From: Gp6-AA40 sp035571515
GTDB lineage: Bacteria > Acidobacteriota > Vicinamibacteria > Vicinamibacterales > UBA2999
DNA length: 64,000 nt
Direction of reading: 5' to 3'
Assembly (NCBI GenBank): GCA_035571515.1
Contig: DATNCQ010000233.1
Span: 5,221 to 69,220 of the forward strand
This document shows, piece by piece, positions 1 to 8,838 of the stretch (its first letter is position 1; the number at the start of each line of letters is the position of its first letter). A program made the translations under genes and the position numbers. The notes below the pieces were generated by a model, which searched no databases, was not told where the DNA came from, and was given only the letters and a program-made list of their open reading frames with translations.

Positions 1-2
1 TC

Positions 3-338
3 ACGCAGCAGGTGCCGATCAAGGCCGCGCAGCGCGGCGTCGTCGTGCACGCGGCGTATCTCGGCATCTACGGCAACTGCATGATCCTCGATCACGGCCT
101 CGGCGTGCAGACGCTGTATGGGCATCTCTCGTCGATTGGCGTGAAGGTCGGCGACACCGTTGACAAGGGTCAAGTCATCGGGCGGAGCGGCATGACGGGC
201 CTGGCGGCCGGCGACCACCTCCATTTCACGGTGCTCGTCAACGGAACCGCGGTCAACCCGGTCGAATGGTGGGACACCAAGTGGATGCAGGACCGCGTCT
301 TCCGCAAGATCATGGAAGCCGGCGGCAGCGTGTCATAA
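3..338 (+). CDS. M23-family metallopeptidase, C-terminal part (truncated by window edge)
   Basis: This is the C-terminal end of a LytM/M23 zinc peptidase; the reading frame is open from the left edge, so the start and any N-terminal coiled coil or LysM domain are missing. The visible part has the family's late motifs: the YGHLS segment, then the HLHF metal/catalytic motif about 65 residues later, followed by the usual VNPVEWW-type ending. M23 enzymes cut glycine- or DAP-containing peptidoglycan crosslinks in the periplasm, or act as inactive activators of amidases. With the HxH pair intact this one looks active. The next gene begins 23 bp downstream on the same strand. Confidence 0.85.
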   Translation, partial: TQQVPIKAAQRGVVVHAAYLGIYGNCMILDHGLGVQTLYGHLSSIGVKVGDTVDKGQVIGRSGMTGLAAGDHLHFTVLVNGTAVNPVEWWDTKWMQDRVFRKIMEAGGSVS

Positions 339-361
339 TTGGCCATTCGGAGAACCTGCGG

Positions 362-1144
362 ATGACACGACTTTTCGTCGCCGCGTGCGTCGCGGCCACG
401 TTGCTGGCGGCGTGCGGCGGAAACAGCACTCAGAATCAGCAGACGTCAGCGCCGGCCGGCTCCGGCGCGGGAGCGCCGGCGGCGGCGTCGCCAGCCGTCG
501 ATCCCGCCATCGCCGCGACCGTCACGGGGAAGGTGACGTTCGCCGGGACGGCGCCCGCCCCCGCGCCCATCAAACTGAGCTCCGACCCGTACTGCGAGAA
601 GGCGAACCCCGGGTTGACGACCGAGAACGAGATCGTCGGCAAGGACGGCTCGGTCGGCAACGTCTTCGTCTACGTGAAGGACGGCCTCGGCACGCGCACG
701 TTCACGGCGCCATCCGAGCCGGTCGTCATGGACCAGAAGGGGTGCCACTACGCGCCGCACGTGCTCGGCATCCAGGTGGGCCAGCCGCTGCAGATCGTCA
801 ACAGCGACGACACGCTCCACAACGTGCACGGCCTGCCGAAGGCGAACAAGGAATTCAACCAGGGCCAGCCGATCCAGGGGATGAAGATGACGCACACCTT
901 CAGCACGAAGGAAGTGATGATCCCCTTCAAGTGCGACGTGCACGGCTGGATGAACGCGTGGATCGGCGTCGTCGATCATCCGTACTACGCGGTCACGTCG
1001 ACGGACGGGACGTTCTCCCTGAAGGGGCTGCCGCCGGGCACCTACACCATCGAAGCGTGGCACGAGCGGCTCGGCACGCAGACGCAGACCGTGACGGTCG
1101 GGGAGAAGGAGACCAAGGACGTCGCCTTCACGTTCAAGACGTAG
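362..1144 (+). CDS. Cupredoxin-domain lipoprotein with C-terminal carboxypeptidase-regulatory-like fold
   Basis: A 260-residue exported lipoprotein. The signal peptide ends in a lipobox LAAC with Cys18, followed by a Ser/Ala/Gly/Pro-rich linker to about residue 45. Residues 50-205 resemble a plastocyanin-type blue-copper domain: a His pair in LHNVHG (153/156) and the late Cys-His-Met cluster CDVHGWM (C191, H194, M197) are the expected type-1 copper ligands. Residues 205-260 look like a CarboxypepD_reg beta-sandwich (TSTDGTFSLKGLPPGTY). I chose ATG 362 because it gives a clean lipoprotein signal; the frame is open further upstream. Its place directly before heme A/O synthase genes suggests, but does not prove, a periplasmic electron carrier or copper donor for a terminal oxidase. 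Confidence 0.85.
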   Translation: MTRLFVAACVAATLLAACGGNSTQNQQTSAPAGSGAGAPAAASPAVDPAIAATVTGKVTFAGTAPAPAPIKLSSDPYCEKANPGLTTENEIVGKDGSVGNVFVYVKDGLGTRTFTAPSEPVVMDQKGCHYAPHVLGIQVGQPLQIVNSDDTLHNVHGLPKANKEFNQGQPIQGMKMTHTFSTKEVMIPFKCDVHGWMNAWIGVVDHPYYAVTSTDGTFSLKGLPPGTYTIEAWHERLGTQTQTVTVGEKETKDVAFTFKT

Positions 1145-1174
1145 GGCCGCGCCGGGTCGCCCGCGGATAACTGC

Positions 1175-2212
1175 ATGCTTCCCCTGTTTGCCGCGCTGGT
1201 CGCGGCGTCCACCGGTGTCCTGATCTTCGCGGGCGGGCTCGTCACGAGCACGGGCTCCGGCCTGTCCGTGCCCGACTGGCCGAACACCTACGGCTGGTTC
1301 ATGTGGGCGTTCCCGCTCGACAAGATGGTCGGCGGCATCTTCTACGAACACCTGCACCGGCTGGTCGCGAGCACCGTCGGTTTCCTGATCGTCGTGCTGG
1401 CAGTCTGGCTGTGGCGCGCGGAGCCGCGCGCGTGGGTTCGCCGGCTCGGCTACCTCGCGCTCGCGGCCGTCATCGTCCAGGGCATCCTCGGCGGCATCAC
1501 GGTGCTGTGGTACCTCCCGGACGCGATCTCCATCGCGCATGCCAGCCTCGCGCAGATCGTCTTCTGCCTGACGACGACTATCGCGCTGGTGACCGCGCCG
1601 GGGTGGAAGCGCGGCGATCGCGTTCGGCTCCCGAGGGACCTCACGCTCGAACGGCTTGCCATCGTGACGACCGCGGTCATCTACACACAGATCGTCATCG
1701 GCGCGACGATGAGGCATACGGGCGCGGGCCTGGCGATTCCCGACTTTCCGCTCGCGTTCGGCCACCTCGTTCCGCCGCAGTGGGACGCGAAGATCGCCAT
1801 CCACTTCGCGCATCGGGTCGGCGCGGCGACCGTCGCCGCGCTCGTGCTGGCGACCGCGGGCCACGTCGTCTACCACCACCGCCGCCCCGAGCTCCGCCGC
1901 CCCGCGATGCTCCTGCTCCTGTTGCTCGCGCTCCAGATCACGCTCGGCGCGTTGACCGTGCTGAGCCAGAAGCAGTTCCTCATCAACTCGCTGCACGTCG
2001 TCAACGGCGCGCTGGTGCTGGTGACGTCGCTCGTGCTGACGCTGCGCGCGCATCGCGCGCGCTTCGCCGGGCTCGTTCCCGCAGGGTCCGCCGATGATGC
2101 CGGGTCCGCCGTCGTCTTCGCGGAGCGGAACCCGGCCTACGTACGTGGGGCGGGTCCGGTGTCGCGGCCGGAAACCATCGCGGCGCCGACGCGCCGCGGG
2201 GCCAGCGCGTGA
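1175..2212 (+). CDS. ctaA: Heme A synthase (COX15/CtaA)
   Basis: A 345-residue polytopic membrane protein that oxidises the C8 methyl of heme O to make heme A for aa3-type oxidases. It has the two-fold repeat of the family: an N-terminal half with TGSGLSVPDWPN and EHLHRLVAS, and a C-terminal half with RHTGAGLAIPDFPLAFG and HFAHRVGA, so the paired His ligands of both halves are present. About eight membrane segments are visible. The last 40 or so residues (from about residue 305) are Ala/Gly/Pro/Arg-rich, unlike the family, and are encoded by a GC-rich dispersed repeat. The stop overlaps the start of ctaB (GTGA). Confidence 0.93.
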   Translation: MLPLFAALVAASTGVLIFAGGLVTSTGSGLSVPDWPNTYGWFMWAFPLDKMVGGIFYEHLHRLVASTVGFLIVVLAVWLWRAEPRAWVRRLGYLALAAVIVQGILGGITVLWYLPDAISIAHASLAQIVFCLTTTIALVTAPGWKRGDRVRLPRDLTLERLAIVTTAVIYTQIVIGATMRHTGAGLAIPDFPLAFGHLVPPQWDAKIAIHFAHRVGAATVAALVLATAGHVVYHHRRPELRRPAMLLLLLLALQITLGALTVLSQKQFLINSLHVVNGALVLVTSLVLTLRAHRARFAGLVPAGSADDAGSAVVFAERNPAYVRGAGPVSRPETIAAPTRRGASA

Positions 2213-3126
2213 AGGCCAGCGCCGCGGTCGCCGCCCCGGTCGTCGCCCATGTGCACGTACGGCCGGCGCAACGGACCGCCGACTTCGTCACGCTCACCAA
2301 GCCTCGCCTCAACTTCCTCGTCCTGATCACGACGCTTGGCGGGATGTACATCGCGGCGCCCGTGGGCGTTGCGCTCCCGCTGCTGCTGCACGCGCTCGTC
2401 GGCACGGCGCTCGTCGCCGGCGGCGCCTCCGCGCTGAACCAGGCGTGGGAGCACGACACCGATCGCCTCATGCGCAGGACGAGCCTGCGCCCGATCCCGG
2501 GCGGACGCCTCCGTGTCGCCGACGGCACGTGGTTCGGCACGCTGCTGTCCGCCATCGGCCTCATCGAGCTGACGTGGAAGGTGAATCCGCTCGCCGCCAT
2601 GGTCGCGGCGGCGACGCTCGTCAGCTACGTGTTCGTTTACACGCCGCTCAAGCGCCGCACCTCGCTGTCGACGCTGGTCGGCGCCGTCCCCGGCGCGCTG
2701 CCGCCGGTCATCGGCTGGGCCGCGGCCACGGGCACGATCTCGGTTTCGGCCATCGTGCTGTTCGGCATCGTTTTCCTGTGGCAGATGCCGCACTTCCTCG
2801 CCATCGCCTGGCTCTATCGCGACGACTACCGGCGCGCGGGCATCCCGCTGCTGCCGGTGCTCGAGCCCGATGGGCGCCGCACGGGACGGCAGGCGCTGCT
2901 CTACGCGGCCGCGCTGTGGCCCGTGAGCCTGCTGCCCGCCACCCTGCACATCGCGGGCGCGCCGTACAGCGTCCTCGCGACGCTGCTCGGGTGCGGGCTG
3001 ATCGCGCTCTCGGCACGCTTCGCCCGCGAGCGCTCGACGAGGACGGCGAGACAACTCTTCCTCTATTCGATCGTCTATCTGCCCCTGTTGTGGGGCGCGC
3101 TCGTCGCCGATCGGGTCTGGCTGTAG
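2209..3126 (+). CDS. ctaB: Protoheme IX farnesyltransferase (heme O synthase)
   Basis: A 305-residue UbiA-superfamily prenyltransferase that adds a farnesyl group to protoheme to make heme O, the substrate of the preceding CtaA. The first Asp-rich loop is seen in NQAWEHDTDRLMRRT followed by RPIPGGR, and the second conserved stretch in YTPLKRRTSLSTLVGAVPGA. Around nine membrane helices follow. It starts at GTG 2209 and overlaps the ctaA stop by four bases, which indicates translational coupling. Confidence 0.94.
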   Translation: MKASAAVAAPVVAHVHVRPAQRTADFVTLTKPRLNFLVLITTLGGMYIAAPVGVALPLLLHALVGTALVAGGASALNQAWEHDTDRLMRRTSLRPIPGGRLRVADGTWFGTLLSAIGLIELTWKVNPLAAMVAAATLVSYVFVYTPLKRRTSLSTLVGAVPGALPPVIGWAAATGTISVSAIVLFGIVFLWQMPHFLAIAWLYRDDYRRAGIPLLPVLEPDGRRTGRQALLYAAALWPVSLLPATLHIAGAPYSVLATLLGCGLIALSARFARERSTRTARQLFLYSIVYLPLLWGALVADRVWL

Positions 3127-3157
3127 GTTTTCAGTTCTTCACCTTCTTACACTTCCG

Positions 3158-3577
3158 TTGATCGAGATTTCCGATCTGCCAGCGCTGAACGCCACCCTCA
3201 ACGGCATTTCGGCGATCCTCCTGACCGCCGGTTACGTTTTTATTCGGCGCGGGCAACGCGCGATGCACAAGAAGTGCATGCTGGCGGCACTGGTCGCCTC
3301 GACTGCGTTCCTTACGTCGTACGTCATCTACCACGCGCACACCGGATCGAGACCATTTCCGGGGCGGGGCGGTGTACGTATCGCGTATTTCTCCATTTTG
3401 ATTACACACGTCGTCCTCGCGGCGACGATCCTGCCGCTCGCACTGACGACAACGGCCCGTGGATTGCGTGCGCAATATGTGCGGCACGTGAGGGTCGCGC
3501 GGTGGACGCTGCCCATCTGGCTGTACGTTTCCGTCACCGGCGTCGTTATCTACGTACTGCTCTACCAGCTCTACTGA
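3158..3577 (+). CDS. DUF420 membrane protein, CtaM-like oxidase assembly factor
   Basis: A 139-residue protein with four predicted membrane helices and the conserved DUF420 pattern: N..LN..SA at the front, the HKKCMLAAL segment, the TSY..YH helix, and a TLPIWLYVSVTGV..Y end. In Bacillus and Staphylococcus the DUF420 protein CtaM is needed for a functional aa3-type quinol oxidase. Its position right after ctaA and ctaB fits the same role. The start used is TTG 3158; no ATG is available without losing the first helix. Confidence 0.85.
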   Translation: MIEISDLPALNATLNGISAILLTAGYVFIRRGQRAMHKKCMLAALVASTAFLTSYVIYHAHTGSRPFPGRGGVRIAYFSILITHVVLAATILPLALTTTARGLRAQYVRHVRVARWTLPIWLYVSVTGVVIYVLLYQLY

Positions 3578-3585
3578 ACAACTGA

Positions 3586-4881
3586 ATGCAGAACCAGGCA
3601 TGGCGGCGTGCATTCTGGCTGCTGGTTGCGCTCGTAGTCTTCGCGCCGCCGGTGGCGACGCTCGCGTTCCAGCCGCCAGCAGACGCGCTGCAAAGCGCGC
3701 TCGGCAGCATCCCCGCGCCGCAGCCTGTCGAGATCCGGCCACGGCTCTTCGTCGCCTACGGCGCCCTCGTCGCCGCCTCCACGCTCGGCATCCTGTATCT
3801 CTACCGCGGCCGCCCGTTCGTCGTGTACTGGATCGTCAGCTGGTCGATGCTCGCCGCGTCGTACACGCTGAACGCGCGCGGCTACGCCGACGTGCGCGTC
3901 GGCAGCGTGATGATCGGGCTGTCGCAGCTGCTGACGGTCTGGGCCGCGGGACTCCTGCTGCTCAGCGTCGACGACTTCTCGAAGAAGAGCGCGCGCAGGT
4001 GGACCGTGCCGCTGCAGATCGGCGCGGCCGCGGCCGTCTGGTTCCTGGCTGCGCCTTTTGTGCTGCCCCTCTCGGCCGTGCTCTACACCGGGCCCGCCGC
4101 CTGCGCGGTGCTCCTGGGGTGGGCGGGGCTCCGCTACGGGCAGCTCGCCAAGCGGACGCCCATCATCGGCGCGTTCATGATGAGCGCGGCGCTCGGCGTC
4201 ATGAGCCTCCTCAATTTCGCCGGCGCCGTGCTGACCTACCGGCTCGCCTGGGCGACGTCGTACACGAACGCGCTGCTCGCCTTCAGCATCGTCACCAGCA
4301 TCTTCATCGCGCTCGGGATGCACCTGCTCGTCTTCGAGGACATGACGGACGAGATTCGCCGCACCAACCTCGCGCTGGCGACCGCCAACGAGCAGATCAA
4401 GCAGATGGCGATCACGGACCCGCTCACCGGCTGCTACAACCGGCGCTTCTTCGACGAGATCGGCCGGCGCGAAATGCAGCGGTTCCGCCGCTACGGCAAG
4501 CCGCTCGCCGTGGTCTTCGTCGACATCAACCGCTTCAAGTACCTCAACGATCGGTTCGGCCACGACGCGGGCGACACCGTGCTGCGGACGCTCGGCACCA
4601 TGCTGCGCCGCCACGTGCGCCAGTCCGACTACGTCATTCGCTGGGGCGGCGACGAGTTCCTGCTGCTGCTCACGTGCACGGCGACCGAGGCGGCCGGCAA
4701 GGCCGAGGAACTGAAGGCCGCGTTTGCCCTCGAACGGGACGCCGCGGGCCTGCCGGCCGAGACCGGCCTCAGCATCGGTGTCTCCGAGGTGGAGGCCAAC
4801 GCCGAGACCCTCGGCAACGCCATCCGGGTGGCCGATTCCGAGATGTACCGGGACAAGCTCGGCGAAGGCGCCGGCATCTAA
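3586..4881 (+). CDS. Membrane-anchored diguanylate cyclase (GGDEF)
   Basis: A 431-residue protein: one N-terminal hydrophobic segment, then about six further membrane helices to residue 250, a short coiled linker (LATANEQIKQM) and a C-terminal GGDEF domain from about residue 275. The active-site sequence is RWGGDEF, and five residues before it lies RQSD, a match to the RxxD inhibitory I-site, so product inhibition by c-di-GMP is expected. The substrate motif DPLTGCYNRRFF is intact. The multi-helix sensor is of the 7TM type but I do not recognise a ligand. It starts 8 bp after the DUF420 gene and may be co-transcribed with it. Confidence 0.9.
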   Translation: MQNQAWRRAFWLLVALVVFAPPVATLAFQPPADALQSALGSIPAPQPVEIRPRLFVAYGALVAASTLGILYLYRGRPFVVYWIVSWSMLAASYTLNARGYADVRVGSVMIGLSQLLTVWAAGLLLLSVDDFSKKSARRWTVPLQIGAAAAVWFLAAPFVLPLSAVLYTGPAACAVLLGWAGLRYGQLAKRTPIIGAFMMSAALGVMSLLNFAGAVLTYRLAWATSYTNALLAFSIVTSIFIALGMHLLVFEDMTDEIRRTNLALATANEQIKQMAITDPLTGCYNRRFFDEIGRREMQRFRRYGKPLAVVFVDINRFKYLNDRFGHDAGDTVLRTLGTMLRRHVRQSDYVIRWGGDEFLLLLTCTATEAAGKAEELKAAFALERDAAGLPAETGLSIGVSEVEANAETLGNAIRVADSEMYRDKLGEGAGI

Positions 4882-4908
4882 GGCCTGTTTCTGCTGTAAG
4901 ATCCGCCC

Positions 4909-5649
4909 ATGCGGCGAATCCTTACCTTCGCAACCCTCGCCCTGGCGCTCGCGGCCGCCGCGTCGGCGCAGACGGCCGGCAGGATCACGGGAACCATCAA
5001 GGACCCGGACGGCAAGCCGATCAAGGGGGCGACCGTGCGCGCGACCAACGACGCGGTCAACGCGCGCATCACCTCCACCACCGACGACAAGGGCCGCTTC
5101 GCCATGATTGGCGTGCGCAGCGGCCGCTGGGGGGTCGTCGCCGAGGCCCCGAACTTCCTGCCGATCCAGGGGACGGCGGACGTCAGCTCGAGCAACCTGC
5201 CCGTGCTGCAGCTGACGCTGCAGCGCGACCCGGGGCCGATGCCGGGCGCGCTCGCCAAGACCATCACCGAGGACATCGCGGCCGCCGAAACGCTCCGCAA
5301 GGCCGGGCGCTACGACGACGCGATTGCGGCCTATCAGTCGATCCAGTCGAAGAACGCGCGGCTCACGACGGTGAGCCTGATGCTGGCGACGGTCTACCGC
5401 GAGAAGGCCGCGCAGGAGAGGGATGCGGCCGCGAAACAGGCGCTGCTCAACCGCGCGATCGGCGCCTACACCGACCTGCTGAAGGCCGACGACGCCAACG
5501 CGCGCGCGCGCGTCGAGCTCGGCGTGACGCAGATGGCCGCCGGCAACATGGATGCGGCCGCCAAGTCGTTCCAGGACGTGATCAACGCGGACCCGAAGAC
5601 GACGGCGGCCGCCGAAGCCGCCGCGCACCTTCAAGAAATCAGAAAGTAA
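4909..5649 (+). CDS. Secreted CarboxypepD_reg / TPR protein
   Basis: A 246-residue protein with a cleavable signal peptide ending around ASAQ (residue 21). Residues 22-105 form a carboxypeptidase-regulatory-like beta-sandwich (GRITGTIKDPDGKPIKGATV, DDKGRFAMIGVRSG). Residues 118-246 are helical with TPR-like repeats (ETLRKAGRYDDAIAAYQ, ARVELGVTQMAAGNMDAAAKSF). This architecture is common in Acidobacteriota and probably mediates periplasmic protein contacts. The next gene starts at the base after its stop, so the two are almost certainly one transcription unit with the TPR-bearing sulfatase-like protein. Confidence 0.8.
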   Translation: MRRILTFATLALALAAAASAQTAGRITGTIKDPDGKPIKGATVRATNDAVNARITSTTDDKGRFAMIGVRSGRWGVVAEAPNFLPIQGTADVSSSNLPVLQLTLQRDPGPMPGALAKTITEDIAAAETLRKAGRYDDAIAAYQSIQSKNARLTTVSLMLATVYREKAAQERDAAAKQALLNRAIGAYTDLLKADDANARARVELGVTQMAAGNMDAAAKSFQDVINADPKTTAAAEAAAHLQEIRK

Positions 5650-7830
5650 GTGAATCGTCTGGCGCCTGCCGCGCGCAAGCGCTGGCAGGCTACCGTCATC
5701 ATCACGCTGTTCATGCTCGCGGTGGCCGGCGCCGCGTTCACGGGCTGGCGCTTTGCCCGGGAATCGCCTCCCCATCAGGGCCCGATCGTCCTCATCACCG
5801 TTGACGGGCTGCGCGCCGATACGCTGCCGGCCTACGGCGGCGCGGCGGGCGCGACACCGAACATCGACGCGCTCGCCGGCCGCGGCATCGTCTTCGAGCG
5901 CGCGTACACGCATTCGCCGCTGACGCTTCCCGCGCACGCCGCGCTCGTCTCGGGCCAGCTGCCGTTCGACAACGGCGTGCGCGATGACGGCGGCTTCGCG
6001 CTGAAGGAGCAGGCGCGAACGATCGCCGCCCTGCTTCGCAATCGCGGCTTCAACACGGGCGCCGCCGTGTCGTCGTTCCTGCTGCGCCGCTCGACGGGGC
6101 TCGCGCAGGGGTTCTCGTTCTACGACGCCGACATTCCGGACGAACCGCTCGAGGAGGGCGTGCTGCCGCGGCGCGACGGCCTGGCGACCTTCGACGCGGC
6201 CGAGCAGTGGATCAAGTCGCAGTCCGGCCAGCGCTACTTTCTCTTCCTGCAGGTGGATGCGCGCTCCGCCGACGCGGTCGTCGGGCGTCTCGTCGCGGAG
6301 CTGAAGCGGACGAGACGGTACACCGACTCCACGATCGTCTTCACCGCCGCGCACGGCGACCCCGGCACCGGTGAAACGCTCGACGACAGCTCGCTGCGCG
6401 TGCCGCTCATCGTCAAGCAGCCTGGCGAGGCGGGCGCGGGACGAAGGGTACCGCTGCCGGTGCAGCACATCGACCTGCTGCCGACGCTGCTCGACGTCGT
6501 CCGCGCGCCGATGCCGTCGGGCCTGCGCGGGCGATCGCTGCGCGCCATCCTCGACAAGACGAGCGGCTTCGTGCCCGACCAGCCAATCTATGCCGAGCTG
6601 CTGGCGCCGCTGTACCGCTTCGACGGCCAGCCGCTGCTCGCGCTCTCGAACGCGTCGTATCGCTTCGTCCGGGGTATCGGCGAGCAGTTGGTCCCGCTCG
6701 TGCCCGATGCGCCGATGCCGGACGCCGCGCGTCAGCAGCAGATGGGCGCTGCGCTCGACAAGCTCCTGCTGGGGCACGCGATCGACGCACCCGTGCCGCC
6801 GGCGCAGATGGACGAGGACCGGCTCGCGGCCTTCGGGTACCTCGCGGGACTGAGCCCGGCGCCACCGCCCGCCGCAGGCAAGACGAACGAAGGGGAATTG
6901 CCGCCAGCGAGCGAACCCGGCCGAAGCATCGAACCCGGGTCGCAAGCGGCCTTGACCGCCGCGCACCGTCGCGCGGCGTCGCTGGTGGCGCAGAAGAAGT
7001 ATTCCGCGGCGCTCGACGCGCTGCGTGCGATCTCGACGAAGCACCAGGGACTCGCGAGCGTCCAGTATCAGATCGGTTCGCTGCTGGTGCGCACGGGCCG
7101 CATCGATGAAGGAATCAGGGTGCTGACGGCCGCCGCGGCCGCGCGGCCGGACGACCCGGAGATCCCGGTGGCGCTCGCATCGGCGCTGTTGCGCGCCCGG
7201 CGGGCCGATGACGCGGCAATGCAGGCCGAGCAGGCCGTAGCGCTCGCCGACGCGGGGGGCAGCCCGCCGATGAAAGCGGCCGCGCACGAAATCGCCGCGC
7301 GCGTCGCGCTGGGGCGCGAGGACATCGACGCCGCCAGGCTCCACGCCGCCGCCGCGCAGAAGGCCGACCCGCACAGGCCGCTGCCGCAATTCGTCACCGG
7401 GCGCCTCGCCTACGACGATGGGCGATACGAGGAGGCGCTGACGGCGTTCAAGGAGGCGGCGGCGACCGTCGAGCAGGCGAACACGACGCTGGCGGAGCTG
7501 CACCTGAATCTCGGGAACACGTACGCGCGGCTCGATCGGTACGCCGAGGCCGAGGCCGAGTTCCAGGAGGAGCTGCGCGAGTACCCGCATAACATCGGCA
7601 CCTACGCCAGCCTCGCGATGCTGTACCGTGCGTCCAATCGCGACCAGGCCGTGGAGCACGTCATCGGCGATCTCGTCGAAGCGGCGCCGACGCCCGAGGG
7701 CTACTCGATGGCCGCGCGTCTCTGGACGATCGTCGGCGAGCGCGCGCGCGCCGAGGCGCTGCGGTCAGATGCGCGGCGCCGGTTCCGGGGCGATCCGTCG
7801 CTGGCGCTGCTGGGCGGCCGTTCCCGGTAG
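5650..7830 (+). CDS. Sulfatase/alkaline-phosphatase-fold protein fused to TPRs, probably catalytically degenerate
   Basis: A 726-residue protein: an N-terminal membrane anchor (residues 17-38), an alkaline-phosphatase-superfamily domain (about 42-320) and a helical TPR region (about 430-715). The fold signature is clear in ITVDGLRADTLPAYGG, PNIDALAGRGIVFERAYTHS and LTLPAHAALVSG. Several family hallmarks are missing: the usual second Asp of the first motif is Gly, the nucleophile position reads Thr rather than Cys/Ser, the DPH loop is absent, and the late DHG motif reads AHG. The middle is also shorter than in active sulfatases. I infer a binding or scaffold role rather than hydrolysis. It starts with GTG directly after the preceding gene. 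Confidence 0.8.
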   Translation: MNRLAPAARKRWQATVIITLFMLAVAGAAFTGWRFARESPPHQGPIVLITVDGLRADTLPAYGGAAGATPNIDALAGRGIVFERAYTHSPLTLPAHAALVSGQLPFDNGVRDDGGFALKEQARTIAALLRNRGFNTGAAVSSFLLRRSTGLAQGFSFYDADIPDEPLEEGVLPRRDGLATFDAAEQWIKSQSGQRYFLFLQVDARSADAVVGRLVAELKRTRRYTDSTIVFTAAHGDPGTGETLDDSSLRVPLIVKQPGEAGAGRRVPLPVQHIDLLPTLLDVVRAPMPSGLRGRSLRAILDKTSGFVPDQPIYAELLAPLYRFDGQPLLALSNASYRFVRGIGEQLVPLVPDAPMPDAARQQQMGAALDKLLLGHAIDAPVPPAQMDEDRLAAFGYLAGLSPAPPPAAGKTNEGELPPASEPGRSIEPGSQAALTAAHRRAASLVAQKKYSAALDALRAISTKHQGLASVQYQIGSLLVRTGRIDEGIRVLTAAAAARPDDPEIPVALASALLRARRADDAAMQAEQAVALADAGGSPPMKAAAHEIAARVALGREDIDAARLHAAAAQKADPHRPLPQFVTGRLAYDDGRYEEALTAFKEAAATVEQANTTLAELHLNLGNTYARLDRYAEAEAEFQEELREYPHNIGTYASLAMLYRASNRDQAVEHVIGDLVEAAPTPEGYSMAARLWTIVGERARAEALRSDARRRFRGDPSLALLGGRSR

Positions 7831-7833
7831 GCG

Positions 7834-7876
7834 GGACCACCAACCACCAACGACGAACTACCAACCACTAACGGTC
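7834..7876. repeat. CCAACCAC-type short-period repeat in a convergent gap
   Basis: The 37-bp gap between two convergent genes is filled by a degenerate run of ACCAACCACCAACG-like units. Related units of either strand occur at 44679-44703, 50162-50188 and 50231-50282. Confidence 0.7.
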
Positions 7877-8770
7877 TGCGGCCGGATGCGCCGCGACCAG
7901 CATCAGCCCGATCGCCGCCCAGAACAGATTCCTGACCTTCCTCACCACGGCCAGCGCCACGCCCGCGGCGGGATTCACGGACAGCACCGGCGCCAGCGCG
8001 CCGGCGGACGCCTCGTCTATCCCCACGCGGAACGGTACGAACTTGAACGCCGCCGTGATCACGCGGTTCAACGCTTCGAAGACGATCGCCTGTACAAGCG
8101 TCGCGCTGCGGTCGCCCAGCAGCCACTGCAGCGTAACGAACACCTCGAGCACGGCGAGCGCGTGAAACAGCAGGTCGAGCGCGAACACGCGCCACAGCCG
8201 CTCCGGGTGGCTGCCTGAAAAACGGGCCGCCTCGTCACGCACCGTCGCCAGACGCTCGCGCCAGCGCGGACGCTCGCCCCGGCTCACATCCCACGTGCCG
8301 CGCATGGCGCGCAGCACCATCGCGCTCCCGGCGATCATCACCCCCAGCGCCAGCACGACGACGGCCCTCCAGGCGCTCGGCATCGGCACGTTCACGGCGA
8401 GCACGACGAGGCCGATGCCGACCATGGCGAGGACCGACGCCGCGTAGACGAGATTTTCGATGACGACCGATGCGGCCGCTTCGCGCGTCGCGAGGTGATG
8501 GCGGGTCAGCAGAACTTTCGCCGGCTCACTCGCCAGCAGGCCCAGCGGCGTGACGTTGCCGACGGCGTCGCCGGCCAGGAACGCGGCCAGCGCGCGGCCG
8601 AGAGGGAACGCGGGGTGGCTGAAGCCGGACCCCACGACAGGGGGGAGGCACCAGCGCCAGCACTGGGCGCGAACGAGAAACCGGAGGCCGGCGAGCAGGA
8701 GGATGAGGACGAGGCCCCAGCCGACGCGGCGGACGGCGTCGACGATCTCGGCGACGCCCGCGCGCCGCAC
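7868..8770 (-). CDS. Flippase-like / lysylphosphatidylglycerol synthase-type integral membrane protein
   Basis: A polytopic membrane protein of the UPF0104/AglD/MprF-N family. The family pattern is seen in GLRFLVRAQCWRWCL, FLAGDAVGNVTPLGLLASEPAK (positions near 65-86) and the C-terminal FKFVPFRVGIDEASAG, with a helix run in between. No soluble aminoacyl-transferase domain is attached, so the likely role is lipid or lipid-linked substrate translocation. GTG 8770 is the first standard start, but the frame stays open upstream to beyond 8842 and encodes ILPLAAALAGAALFAYAV, which looks like the first membrane helix, so the real start may be a CTG near 8836 or 8842. It follows atpF by about 106 bp on the same strand. 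Confidence 0.75.
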   Translation of the reverse strand: MRRAGVAEIVDAVRRVGWGLVLILLLAGLRFLVRAQCWRWCLPPVVGSGFSHPAFPLGRALAAFLAGDAVGNVTPLGLLASEPAKVLLTRHHLATREAAASVVIENLVYAASVLAMVGIGLVVLAVNVPMPSAWRAVVVLALGVMIAGSAMVLRAMRGTWDVSRGERPRWRERLATVRDEAARFSGSHPERLWRVFALDLLFHALAVLEVFVTLQWLLGDRSATLVQAIVFEALNRVITAAFKFVPFRVGIDEASAGALAPVLSVNPAAGVALAVVRKVRNLFWAAIGLMLVAAHPAADR

Positions 8771-8838
8771 GGCGTAGGCGAACAGAGCGGCACCGGCGAG
8801 TGCGGCGGCGAGCGGAAGAATGCGGCGGCGGGTCAGTT

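Noticed and set aside
446..2053. 535-codon open frame on the minus strand
   Set aside because: Shadow of the cupredoxin and ctaA genes, no signal or fold.
3571..7659. 1362-codon open frame on the minus strand
   Set aside because: It is antisense to the GGDEF, TPR and sulfatase-like genes. Its translation is Arg/Gly/Asp-rich without any known fold, as expected from GC-rich antisense frames.
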